Shown: piece by piece, positions 23,837 through 35,120 of the stretch
How the letters are laid out: each line of letters begins with the position of its first letter
How positions within the stretch are numbered: the stretch's first letter is position 1
NCBI GenBank assembly: GCA_021292105.1
Contig: CM037857.1
Span: 30,804,365-30,868,364, forward strand
From: Anadara kagoshimensis
Taxonomy: Eukaryota > Mollusca > Bivalvia > Arcoida > Arcidae
DNA length: 64,000 nt
Reading direction: 5' to 3'
Translations under genes and position numbers: made by a program
Notes under the pieces: model-generated
Seen by the model: the letters and a program-made list of their open reading frames with translations, nothing else
What the model was told of the DNA's origin: nothing
The model's database searches: none

Positions 23837-23894
23837 ATTGCTGTTTTACAAATCGTAACAAAAGCGACATTTTGTGAGAATGCTAAAGTTTGAT

Positions 23895-24020
23895 TTTACA
23901 CGTGGCGGATGTAGCTAGCTAAATCCCGATGCTTACTCTTGATAAAACTTACCTTAACATGTTTTACTAAATTTGTCAGTTTTCGAAGTATGGTATTTTG
24001 ATTTGATCATGAATTGATAT
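23895..24020 (+). repeat. Tail fragment, diverged
   Basis: ACACGTGGCGGATGTAGCTA then a decayed end at ATGAATTGATATGTTT. Confidence 0.5.
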
Positions 24021-24299
24021 GTTTGACACCTTTGTTGTCTTTACCTTTTGAGTGTTATTGTTTTTTTTCAGTTTCGGATTGTCCAGTTTCTTTGCTTTAT
24101 GTTTACATCCAGTTTTTAGTTTTAGTTCCCTTGACATACCAAACAAACAAATTCATGCGTATCATTCAACTTGGGCTGTAAACGATATTGCCAAATAAAA
24201 TATTTTTTGCTACTTAATTGCTTGTTTTTTGGAGTGAAGAGGTGGAGCGGAGGGGTTTGCTTGAAGGGGTTAAGTGGAGGGGCGGAGTGGAGTTAAGGG

Positions 24300-24505
24300 T
24301 TCAAACAAGAGTCTTTCACCTATACCGTAGCTTCCAGTTAAGGGATGACAAAGGAAACCGTAGTGCTTCGAGAAAACCCCCGAACTTCAGCAAACGAACT
24401 GCTAATACTACTCATATTAGGATGTGTCCCGAGTGGGATTCAAACCCAGGCGGTAAGTGGCGTTGTGATTTTATAAGCTCGCGATTCAGGCCACCCAAAC
24501 ACCGA
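24300..24505 (-). repeat. SINE, tRNA-like head (family S2)
   Basis: Minus strand: GGTGGCCTGAATCGCGAGC, GGGTTTGAATCCC, CTCGGGACACATCC, then a body with GGGGGTTTTCTCGAAG. Same layout as the 21-kb copy. Confidence 0.55.
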
Positions 24506-24661
24506 AGCATATAACACTATATTAGAAAAATATGCATGCTTAATGATCCCACTTCTAATATATATTGTTTCAGTGACCAGATTTGCATTAATGTTAAATG
24601 GTAGTGCACGAAACCCTGACTTTAAAATAAGACGGGTTCCCTTGATACAAGTAAAATCAGT

Positions 24662-24885
24662 CGGGAATAGCAGTACAGAATTGTCGAAAATTTAATAGTG
24701 AGATAACGCAAAGGAATTGCAGGTCATAATTGTTGTCGAGCGGCCGAAATACTGAAAGTTGGTGACCTAAAATGTGTATAGAAACAGATAGCAGCTTCCG
24801 AAAACGATATCGAAATATTGTAAGAAGCCGATCCGGCACAAAGTCGCTAGCTTAATGTTAAATTTTCGACAGGCCTGTATTGCTG
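24662..24885. mobile_element. MITE family 2, just past the GT92 3' end
   Basis: Inverted ends AATTGTCGAAAATTTAATAG and TGTTAAATTTTCGACAGGCC, about 215 bases apart. Confidence 0.65.
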
Positions 24886-24929
24886 AGTTGTTAAAATTGA
24901 AAACAAAATTATGAAAACAACAAAAAACA

Positions 24930-24935
24930 TTTATT
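24930..24935 (-). terminator. Poly(A) signal of the GT92 gene
   Basis: AATAAA on the minus strand two bases beyond the TGA of the second GT92 frame. The position fits a real gene end and supports reading through the frameshift. Confidence 0.5.
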
Positions 24936-24937
24936 AT

Positions 24938-26418
24938 TCACATAGCATCTAATAATTTCATTACTTCTGGATGATTCGTCAATAAGTCATTGGAATATTT
25001 CTGCGGGACTGTTTTGTCCACCATATTGTTTCTACAGCTGTACACGGCGGAAGAATTGCACTTACTATAATGATGAACATATGCGTATTTTTCATGGACA
25101 TGTTTAACAGAGCGATTTTCTAAAGGAGGCCAACATTTATTTACTTTTGTCATGCTTAAGTCAAATACCTTTTCTGCCATTACAATTAATTTATATTCAC
25201 TTTTTATGAAATTATAGTTCTTTTAGTTGCTATCAACGATCGGAATTTTTTATAGTTATTCTTTTCTTCAGTATTACGACGGTTGGTTCCAAATTCATTT
25301 ATATATTCAGAAATATCAAAATAAACACTTAAAAAACTATAGCCACAGTAACCGTCTCTTTGGACTAGCTTCAGAACATCTTGTAGATTTTTCAAATTTC
25401 CATGAGGTACTATAAACTCGTCTAAATCTATGAAGACAAGATATTTGAAATACGCCATATTCCTATATAGACAGTCGTTAATAGCTATCGTCTGTCCACT
25501 GCCAGTTTTATTTTCGTAAATCATCGGAAGCGTCCATGGGACCACAGTAACAACATCACTAGAACTATAATATTCAAATACCTTCCTCATTTCCTCAGTA
25601 AAATTATGAACATAAATGATAATATTGTCTACTCCTAAAATCTGATTTAATTCTATAAATTCCACCAAAATTTGTGAAGAAATGTTTCCATACAATGGTG
25701 GGACACAAAGTCCTATTTCTTTCTTTACATTAATATCCGGATATTTCGTAATCATTACTGGTACAGGGACTCCAGATTTTGGGTTTTTGCTCCGTTTACC
25801 TGACGTCACAATTACCGTGCATGGTGTAGATTTCAAATCGTCTGGCACGCGACAGGAAATGATCCAACCGTCTGCTTCTTTTCCCCGACTTTCATCTATC
25901 TCATCAAAAGTTGCCAAGACTGACTTGTAATGATTCCTAATTTTATTTTTATCATTAAAATGGCACCAAACTTGACGCCTCTGTCTAACCATATTTCTTA
26001 TGGTTGCTAACATTCGCACGGTGGGTGTTGTTGTCCTATTGTCATAAAATGCGGAGTATATGTAGATATGTTCACTTATGACGTAGTATAATGGTGTTGG
26101 ACTAGTGACCTCCTTTTCACATTGAGGATTGTAGGGAAAACCTATCCTTGGTGTTTGTGGTGCGTCTGGCAGTAAAGATCGAAGTTCTTCTAGTTTCTCA
26201 GAAAAAGCTAGAATTCCTTGTTTTTGTAATGCCGAGTCGGTATGCTTCTCGGTTCTAAGGTATTGATCAGGTGGAGTTTTTTCCCTTTGCAGCGTGCTCA
26301 CAAATTTCTTGTACAAGACTAACGATGTTACACAATACACAGCAAAGAAAATAACGCCAATGCGTTCTGTAAATTTCATTTTTTTTTGGTCAAATGCTAT
26401 ATATTTATGCGACCACAC
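24938..26418 (-). pseudogene. Glycosyltransferase family 92 (DUF23), one frameshift
   Basis: A type II Golgi-style glycosyltransferase in one uninterrupted exon. Frame one runs 26418 to 25204 (404 codons): short cytoplasmic N-terminus, a membrane span at about residues 20-36 (GVIFFAVYCVTSLVLY), a stem, then the GT92 core with a metal-binding LDE in FIDLDEFIVP near residue 330. The frame closes at TAA 25204-25206, but the next frame carries the missing family C-terminus down to TGA 24938-24940, including MAEKVFDLSM, KHVHEKYAYVHHY and a terminal Cys-rich part. The shift must lie between about 25207 and 25225, since a TAA closes the second frame further upstream. Together the two parts give a normal GT92 length of about 490 residues. 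GT92 members such as worm GALT-1 transfer galactose to N-glycan core fucose; the substrate here is unknown. Start at residue 1 or Met14 (26379) are both possible. Either a young pseudogene, an allele, or a one-base sequence error. Confidence 0.85.
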
Positions 26419-26439
26419 ATTAAGTCAAACGAATTCTTA

Positions 26440-28139
26440 AATTCTTATTCTCACTCACGTTTACAATATATCAGTACAAATTGAAGCAGACGACAAAACA
26501 CATATAGTTAGCTGTTATAAATTTTGTTGTCAAGTTAAATGATGGTAGGGATGCCTTTTGTACCACTGCCTGTCTGTAAAATGTTTTTTTGTAGGAATGT
26601 AAAAAATGGCTCGATTTTAGGTCTTTTCAGTCAAAATGTAATTTTGGAGGACGGTGCTCCTGAAACAACTCCCCAATTATAGAATGTATCTTTTTCGATT
26701 GTAAATCCACTATACATCTATATAATGACGAATACTTCTAACAAATTCAACACGACGATAGAATAAATTTCAATGGTAAGTTCACACCGTTGTTTTTTGA
26801 CTTGTGTTGTTTCTCATGAAGTGAATAGTTACTGTCCATGGTATGTCGTACTCACATATCTAACACAAACGTGTTATCCATACGTCTGGCTTATTTAATC
26901 GTTGTTCTTCTTTCTTTATTTCATTATCTTTAATTTCCATATACTTGTATACCTTTGGATATTTTTCTTCCAAGTTCGTAATCACACACACTGTCTACAA
27001 AACATCTAATATATACAATAACCTAAAGCATTAACTAAGCAACTAACAGTGCCTTAGGGACGTCGTTGTAATCAATGGCTGCCCTTATAAAAATCACACA
27101 CACCCTTATGTTCATAATAAATAAGAGTTTACAAATAAATATGACACCATGCCATTCACTTTAGGCTTCAGTATGATATCTTTTCAAATTAATAATTATG
27201 TTTAAAGCTCTTATTCAGAAGAAATAGATATTGGATAAATGAATTACAATATACCTTTTACTATCAACAAATGCAGGTTTTAATTTCCGATGCAATATTG
27301 TCTCTCATTACATCGAACATAAAAAAAGCCAATACATAAAATTCATACAATCCAATTAACATGCCATCAAGAATTCAGCCAGGTCTAATTTGTTCTATGT
27401 ATTGGTATGCCATATGTTATTTTATAGGCATTTAAAATTAACTAGTGTTACGGTTTCAACCCATATCCCAAAATACGGAATGTGGACCCATATTTATTTT
27501 TTCACTTCAATCAACCGAGGTAGCAACAAAATTATTTAACGTGTCTGGCTATATATGTACCAAGGTGAATGCATTGAATTAAATTTTTTGTCCAATAACC
27601 TGTTTATTTGTCGCACAGTAAATGTGCCACTTCAACAAAATAAGGAGCGCGGGTCTACGTTTGCTTTTTCACTTCTATATCCCAGGTATAAGTATATTGA
27701 TAACAGACTATAACTTGCCTATGTATGTCGTCTGGTGATTGCATTTAACTTAAAGAACCTTTCCGGTCTATTAGTAGAACAGTGAATTTGTTGTTTTCAT
27801 TTGTGTGTTAGTCCCATTTGAATGAGTACACATGTTGTTTTTAGTCCTTTATCAAGCTATAACTGGGTCTCCATGTTACACCGATCCATTTTCAATCCGG
27901 AATCACATTACGCGTACACTGCATCGTTTCTCTGTAACGATAATAAAACATTTACACGTGTGTTGTTGCCTTCAAAGCAATATCGGTTTTAGATCAGATA
28001 AAACTGCATTTATCTTCAAACTATGTTCGTTATGATGTTGATAGGCACGCATACTATTGTTGTTTCATGTTTGCTTTGTGTACTTATCAAAGTTATATTT
28101 TATAGAAGCTGCTCACCCATGAAGTGCAAACTTTGCTAT
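26440..28139. other. Upstream flank of the GT92 gene, no feature recognised
   Basis: Promoter elements cannot be assigned by eye. Confidence 0.45.
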
Positions 28140-28540
28140 ATTTTGCTCAACTTTGAATTGTAAACATACGTTGAAATAACTATCCTATACAATATCTCTT
28201 TCTTTCTGAATTAATAGAGCATAATATTGTGGTGTATCCCATATTGACGTGAATTTGCAGTATTGTATTCAAATTGCTCATTCATTGCTGATTAGTGCAA
28301 CCATACCTTAACTTAAAGCATTACTTATTGAATTAGTATATCATAATATTGTCGTATATCCCATTTTGCAGTATTTTGTTTAAATCACTCACGCATGATG
28401 TAAAAACATATGATTTATTAACTATACTATATCCTTTCCTTTCTTGATAAAATTCACTGACTTCTTTTCTTAAGAATATACCATGATAATTATTGCATTG
28501 TATCCCATTTTGACGCAAAATTTATACGAGTTCGGGAAAG
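28140..28540. repeat. Three diverged copies of about 130-180 bases
   Basis: Shared text: ATAATATTGTGGTGTATCCC AT, TTTTGCAGTATT and TCACTCA; upstream of nothing recognisable. Confidence 0.35.
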
Positions 28541-29095
28541 ATTAAAGCAGGGTTAAATTAACATAGCCTCTCTTTTGTATGCAGCTTACCTAGTCTTTAT
28601 TCCCGTTTGTAAGAGCTGTTTGAAAATCCCAATGTCATTAGCTTTTAGGTTGCTTCTCACCATGAAACGTCTGTAAATATCAATCCACTTACCATCATTA
28701 ATTCACAAGGTGTTTATATCTTCTTAAAGGCAGGTAAACAAGTCTTCATATATATGTGTAACATCGACTTACACACCCTGGTAACATAACATATATCACG
28801 TCCATCTCTGATCTATATACATTGTTAATAATTAAGATACGAACAGATATCAACCAGCTGCTACGTACAGGAAATAATTATACATCTCCTACTTATCACA
28901 ATTATCTATCAGGTGGTTTGTTTAGCGCTAACCAGGTATTCTTATCATTTTATCGATATACCCGGTGCTGAAAGTTCCATTTATAATACGTGTGTATTAT
29001 TGTGTATTGATCTGTGAAGTAATATATGTAAATATAAGCGCATTGCGATAAGAATATTGCAAACGTATTCTTTAATCACTCGCCCGTGTAGTCGT

Positions 29096-29096
<1 letters not shown>

Positions 29097-29132
<36 letters not shown>

Positions 29133-29140
29133 GTGTGTGT

Positions 29141-29172
<32 letters not shown>
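29097..29172. repeat. (TA)n-(TG)n microsatellite
   Basis: TA units to 29,126 followed by TG units from 29,135. Confidence 0.95.
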
Positions 29173-29175
<3 letters not shown>

Positions 29176-29198
29176 CTATGTTTGTTTTTAATTTTTCA

Positions 29199-29262
29199 GC
29201 ACTAGACGTTTTTTATAATAATATTGCAGTGATCAAATATTTTCAAGATGTTGAAATGAGAA
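29199..29262 (-). ncRNA. Hammerhead remnant, 3' strand only
   Basis: ACGTCTAGTGCTG and the upstream family flank (ACATCTTGAAAA) remain on the minus strand; the catalytic core is gone. Confidence 0.3.
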
Positions 29263-29499
29263 AAATAAAAGGACAGAAATTAATTTTACGAAAGCCATCT
29301 ATGTCAATGCTTTACGATATTTGTATTCATTATTTGTTTATCTGTTAAGAGTCCAATGATATGAGCAGCAATCGTAATTGTTTTTAATTTCATCAATGTT
29401 TTGTTTCGTTGTGTATTTTATCTCACTTAGAGACGAACGTGCTCCCCAAAGAATTCTGAACTAGTAATAAGATCATTGTACTTTAACTCCGTCCAAGGT

Positions 29500-29640
29500 G
29501 GCTAGTTTTATAATCAATTGTTGCAATGAAAATACAAACATACGAATCCATGTCGAATCACAATCCAGAAGCAAGGTAAAAGCTGCGAAACTGACAAGGT
29601 AGGACAAACACGTGAACTTCCCCCAGAGAAGTGAGGAATA
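29500..29640 (-). repeat. Tail fragment
   Basis: Minus-strand copy running from ACTTCTCTGGGGGAAGTTCA to the GATTGTGATTCGACATGG end; follows the hammerhead remnant. Confidence 0.6.
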
Positions 29641-29793
29641 TATGTTTATCTTTTTGTCCTTAAATTTCGATTTTTCTGTCAAAACTTTGTATTTTTTGTT
29701 TCACTGGTTGTGATTTTTGTTGCACATTTCTTCCATACATTCAATAACTTTGGAGAATTTACATATTATACCCGTTTTAATTTTTAATTTTAC

Positions 29794-29839
29794 AACACTA
29801 GACCGCAGTTGTGGAATACAATTCCTCATCAGTAGTGCT
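29794..29839 (-). ncRNA. Hammerhead ribozyme remnant, minus strand
   Basis: AGCACTA, CTGATGA and the full stem II are intact, but GAAA has become ACAA. It sits between two tail blocks on the same strand and downstream of the GIY-YIG remnant. Confidence 0.7.
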
Positions 29840-29984
29840 TGGACCAAAAATATGAAACCAAAATCGTTTTCAAGATGTTAAAAAGATACCCAAAGGATCA
29901 CTTTACAAATGTTAAGTAAATAGAAACTGGAAAACCCAACGTTAACACAAAAAGTAGGTTAAGACAATGAAGATATATAACAAA

Positions 29985-30260
29985 CATACCAGTCTATATC
30001 AAAATCAAAAGCAAACTAAATACTTTCAAAACTAAAATATTTAGTTAAAAACAGGAACTTCTACGAGAGAAATAAGGGCGAGTGCTCTGCAACCGTAAAC
30101 ACATAAGTTTTAACTAGCTGCATCTGCCAAGTGTGTAATAAAAATTGAAAATAAAAGGATCATGTAACTATAGAACTTTAAATGTATGCAGTGTAATTCT
30201 GGATAAAGAAACATCAAATTTATCAATAATATTGTGATGACCAGAATTTTTTTTAAGAAT
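29985..30260 (-). repeat. Tail block with RT end, minus strand
   Basis: Diverged copy including the GATAAATTTGATGTTTCTT RT end and the tail; lies between the GIY-YIG remnant and the hammerhead remnant. Confidence 0.6.
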
Positions 30261-30310
30261 TGGTAAGTAATTACTAAAGAAAGAGAGGATGAAGATGAAA
30301 CATCATCTAC

Positions 30311-30318
<8 letters not shown>

Positions 30319-30370
<52 letters not shown>
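30319..30370. repeat. (TA)n microsatellite
   Basis: About 26 TA units. Confidence 0.95.
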
Positions 30371-30371
<1 letters not shown>

Positions 30372-30499
30372 CATAGTAACAAAGTAACTAGTGATGACGT
30401 GATTTAGGCAATAGGACAAAAAAACAATACGATGACGTCATTAAGGGAGGTAATTGTGTTAGACTGTTTAGTTTCGGCATTAAAGGTCTAAATAGATAT

Positions 30500-31110
30500 T
30501 TTTATTTTCTTTCAATTGCATTGTCTGTAAATAATTTATAAAGGGGAATACAAAATTTACTTTCAATTGCATTGTCTGTAAATAATTTATAAAAGGGGAA
30601 TACAAAACAAATCTTTTTCCCGCAATTATCTAGGTGTTCGCTTAACTTTATCTTCCTGTATTCAGGAATCTGTATTTGCTGTTTGTGCACTCTTACCCGA
30701 GAGCGAAGTGTTGAACCCGTTTCTTCTATATAAAATTCATTACAACCCGGGCAAATCACATAGATCATATTTTGTGAATGGCAAGAACTTTTTTGCGTTT
30801 ACGGTGAATGTTTTGCCTTTAAAATTGTAAGTTTTTCCTTCTTATAACTGCACACATGTTCCACACCTTGAATCGCCACATTTTGTCACACATAAATCGT
30901 TTGTTCCCGCGAATTTAGATTTGCAAAGCAATCTTTTTAAGTTTTTTGGTTGTGTTTTGCTGTTAATGAATTTTGACTTTTTAAATATTTCTTTGGTGGT
31001 TAAATTTTGTTTTAGTACTTCTTGTAATTGATTAATTTTGGGTGTTATGTTTTTGTTTCGCGGATTGTGTGTTGTAACTAGCGGTAAAATATTTATTTCG
31101 GTGTCTTGGT
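30500..31110 (-). pseudogene. Penelope-like GIY-YIG endonuclease remnant
   Basis: Reading leftward: LPLVTTHNPRNKNI, KNLKRLLCKSKFAG, a Cys cluster KCGDSRCGTC, then after stops and shifts MIYVICPGCNEFYIEETGST, LRSRVRVHKQQI and KIKLSEHLDNCGK. That is the linker zinc motif and GIY-YIG nuclease of Penelope-like elements. YIG is changed to YIE. A 51-base (17-codon) tandem duplication (30,510-30,611) extends the end in frame. Lower down on the same strand come a tail block and a hammerhead remnant, so it belongs to the same family. Confidence 0.75.
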
Positions 31111-31119
31111 TGTATTCAG

Positions 31120-34070
31120 CTATATATATAATATTTGATCAACACAAACTATAACAAATAAGGTAGCCCAAAAGTCTCGCTATCTCCAGTATATGGGAGG
31201 TGTTCATCTAGTTGGTCGCGCAATTTCAGCAAGATATTATACATTGAAAGTTAAAATTGCACCAAACCGCAAGCTGTAATACGTATTTTGACTCATCTGT
31301 TTGAAACATGGTATAGTACCTTTATTATACAAAGACAACATAACAAAAATAACTCCTTTAATACTTTATTAGATTGTTATGAAATATATATTTTATTAAA
31401 ATATTTGTAATATATTTCAATAAATAATAAATATTGATATGCATAAATATACATAAATTTTTACATTCATTTTTAAACATAGCAGATGGAATTGTTTGAG
31501 AAGATTCAGAGTTGTAATCAGTCTTGATATGAGTAAACAGTGTCTAATGTTTCCCTCGTTTGGTTGAATTTGCTTCTGTTGCATTTGTTTTAAATCATAA
31601 ATGTTCGTTTTCAATTATATTAAAGCAAAACCAAAAACATCATTCTTAAATATATTTTAGGCATTATTGTTGAATGTTTCCAGGAGTTAACTCTCCTTGT
31701 CAGAAAAATTATATAGGTTTAAAGTGAAAAAAATCATACTGGTTGAAATTATATAAATGTTTTCAAACAGGAATGAATAAAAATCAATTAAACATTTACA
31801 AACAGCCTGCCTGTATTAACATTTTATTTTAAAACATTATTCAATCAAATTTATTAAATGACTAGTTGAAAAATGTAATACAGCTGTTTGGATGACAAGT
31901 TTATAAATAGCACAGATTAAAAGCACCTTACTCCACAAATGAATATTCTGTAAAATGTAAATTCTTTAATCATATTTGTATAATAAATACATGTATTTAC
32001 ATCAAACATATTCTCATGACAAACACCCAGGACAACCGCCTTAGCTGACATTAAAAAAATTATTTGTTTTGTGTATGGTTTTGAAAACACTATCCTTGCA
32101 GTTTCAATTATGATGTATCGTATCTGATGATTCAATGCACAATTGGTACACTAACGAACTCGGTCCAATTGTAATACAACAAACATCAATGCAATCACAG
32201 TTTAAGAAATAAACACGGATAATTAGTATACATAAGTTAAAATTTTGATACAGACTACAGCTTCTAAAGAATTAGCACATATCAAAGTGACAGATTAAAG
32301 AAAAAACTTTTTAATTCAGATTGAAAATAGTATAATTTTTGCTTTTTAGCTATGATCTTATCTTTCACATATTTTTAGACAGACCACTACCATAGCTAAT
32401 AATTTAAACAAAATATAATACTATCGCCAGTATGAATGACGACTCATTTCTATCTGTCTATTTTACAGTTTTAAGAACTTTTAATATTATATTCGATTTA
32501 CACATTACGAGTATCTATGATTTTATATCCCTGACATTAAGTATAAAATCTGGATGTTAAAACTTTCCAAAAAAGAAACTGTAAAAGCAATTTAAGCATT
32601 ACAAAATCATTTATCTACATGAAAGTAAAAAAAAATGTTATTTTCACATTATAATAATTTTGTAAATTTAAGGAACCATATGAAAATGGGGTTCGCCAAT
32701 GTACCATATGATAACCCATAACATGTCTGTGTATAATTATTGATATTTGAGATTGAATAGCTTCAGTTCACATTTTCCTGTGTATTAACATTACTCTTGG
32801 AAATTTTGATGTGAACGTTTTACAAAACAAACCACAAAAACGTTAATGGATATTGATCAGGTTGTACGCTGGCAAGCCCAATTTTTTATTACATATGTAG
32901 ATAATAAGAAACGTAAATATACATCCAAAGGAACACGATCAGGAAAAAAAGCATAGGCTCTAGGGAATTCGACAAATAAAAATTCGATTTTGCAGATTCT
33001 AAAGTAATATGGATCAGTTATGAAATTAATGTCTATAAATGTTTTTTTTTGTGAATAATAATGGCAATTAACACGTATGATGTATTTACAATGTATCCAT
33101 ATTGGGTAAAGATACAGGGTTTTCATTTTAATGTTTACTATGGAGATATCTGCTTTGTAGTTAAGTAATTGTAACCCGAGTATTACGATTTTTAGTTTTT
33201 CAAACCGAGAGTGCTGAATTTATATCTAAAGTTAGCCCAAATTGATCACTTTGAAAAGGTGTTGTTTTTTCTTCAAAAAGAAAACGAAAATGATTAATTT
33301 AGCTTTAAAGTAAAAACTTTTTACATCAACCCGAAAAAAAACCATTCACATTTTGACGTTATAGCGGGCGAACCGTGTCTTTACACGTGGATTAGACATT
33401 TTTCGAGATTTTATTTTCAGAAGAGGTTTAGAAAACAGAATGTATAATCTTCTTATTAATTCAATATGGATCACGTTTTCCCTGATTTCTGATTTGTTGA
33501 ATGTCAAATTTTAGGACAATGATTACATGAAAGGCGTTATAACAGATGGTGGAAATATTCATTATTGGCATTCTTTAATTATTATTATTTTTTCTAAATA
33601 TTGCGGTACTATATAAATTCTATGAAAGTTGGTTGTATCTTGAGATTAGAATGAAGCCCATGTTATTTGAAAACGTGTTTTTATAGTTGAATTTATGGAT
33701 TTATAATATCTACATGTTTTTGGTAATTTGCACAATGCTCAATGTTGACTTTTATTATATAGCAATATATGCTTCGCACAGAAAATAAACGATAGAATTC
33801 CGAGGTGTAAGCGTGTAATAAATATCGATATTTGCATGGTAATTTGGGTCAAGTCCAAACTGTCTTGAATCAATTTTTTTCATACTGCACGCTTTGTCAC
33901 ATGACGTTATCATGTATGACGTCATACGATTGTTGTCGACGTCATTGCTGTATTGCTCTAGTTTTTATATCCATTCCAAAGAACTAGTTCAATATTTATG
34001 TATTGTACCACGAAATGGTATTTTAGATGAAATACGTGACAAAAGTAAACGAAATTTATTTTGCTATATA
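31120..34070. other. Gene-poor, AT-rich stretch
   Basis: No exon, element or repeat recognised; the minus-strand frame at 32,857-33,126 looks like chance. Confidence 0.5.
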
Positions 34071-34072
34071 AT

Positions 34073-34199
34073 AAAAGGGTTATTGAACTGATGTTGTGAA
34101 ATACAGACCCTCGTGGACTCGAAATTTGCACTCGCAAGCTCGTGCTAATGTTGAGTCAACTCGGGACAATATTTAACAATATCAGTTCAATAACCCTAT
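34073..34199. mobile_element. MITE with 22-base inverted ends
   Basis: AGGGTTATTGAACTGATGTT GT and its near-perfect inverse 127 bases apart, 40 bases from a family 1 MITE. Confidence 0.75.
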
Positions 34200-34239
34200 A
34201 ATATTGATCACACAATACAAACAGTAAATATTCAATATA

Positions 34240-34485
34240 GGCAAACAACTTTGACCTGTCCGCTTGACCTTTCATTTAAATATTTATCACGGACCGAGTA
34301 CATCTATATATAGGAAACACAGGTGTTTATTCTGTATACATCATGAGATATACTCACCTCGTAGAGTACACCTGTGCACTATGTATGTTTAAACTTGGAT
34401 CTAAACACTACCCATTTATTGGGTGGACCCTCCAATATGAATAGTCCTAATGAAAGGTCAAGCGGACAGGTCAATGTTGTTTACC
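34240..34485. mobile_element. MITE family 1, copy past the RTK 3' end
   Basis: 246 bases, ends GGCAAACAAC and GTTGTTTACC flanked by TATA on both sides. Confidence 0.85.
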
Positions 34486-34629
34486 TATACTTGTAAAACA
34501 CACCTCAACCGCCACTAAGGTGAATGTAAATATATGAACGATATATTGTTCATCATGTCACAACCACTCCTTAAAAGGCAGTTGAACATATCACAGACGT
34601 AAAATATATATATTTGTCAAAAAGTGCAA

Positions 34630-34635
34630 TTTATT
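34630..34635 (-). terminator. Candidate poly(A) signal, RTK gene
   Basis: AATAAA on the minus strand 62 bases beyond the stop of the long terminal frame and about 410 bases beyond the TAA of the tail exon. Confidence 0.5.
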
Positions 34636-34696
34636 GTCAATGATTTGCATTCGTTGTCTCCATCTACATATAGTCACATTAGTCACAGATGTGTCT

Positions 34697-35120
34697 TTAT
34701 AATGTTGAATTATCTAACCTTTGTTTGATCGGAGTTGTATAACCGTTTTGTGACAAAGTTTGAAAATCACAGAATCTACAAATATCATTAGTTCTATGTC
34801 CTAATGGAGACGAGGGATGGAAACAATGACAAGGCTCCTTCGTAACTGTTTGTAGTGACGTTGTCTTGGTAACACGAAATCCATTTTGGTCAGATTTAGA
34901 ATTAAGTTTATTACCTTTTTGCATTCTTTTGTCATATTGATTCTTATTTTCTCGTTTTAATTTCACATTGCTTCCTAAATCTTTATATTGTTCACATGAT
35001 GATAAAAATTCTGATCTTGAAGGTATTTTTATGTGCAAGTTTTTATTAATTTCTCCGTTTAAGTTCGAATGTTGCTGTGGAAATAATGTGGGTACTGCTA
35101 CCGATGTGGTCTAATAAACG
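34697..35120 (-). CDS. Second open frame overlapping the RTK terminal exon
   Basis: A frame of about 135 codons overlaps the tail exon in another phase and ends in a stop at 34697-34699, 62 bases before an AATAAA. It is Lys/Asn/Ser-rich with a Cys/His patch (CHCFHP, CRFCDF) and ends near NGYTTPIKQ, which resembles an RTK tyrosine docking site. No splice acceptor joins it in phase to the last kinase exon. A one-base shift near 35,050-35,110 would fuse it to the tail. It may be a longer, frameshifted terminal exon, an alternative exon, or chance. Confidence 0.4.

Noticed and set aside
29133-29348. Open frame starting with Val-Cys repeats
   Set aside because: Produced by the TG microsatellite.
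30110-30382. Open frame with Tyr-Ile repeats
   Set aside because: Produced by the TA microsatellite and a Penelope-like tail.
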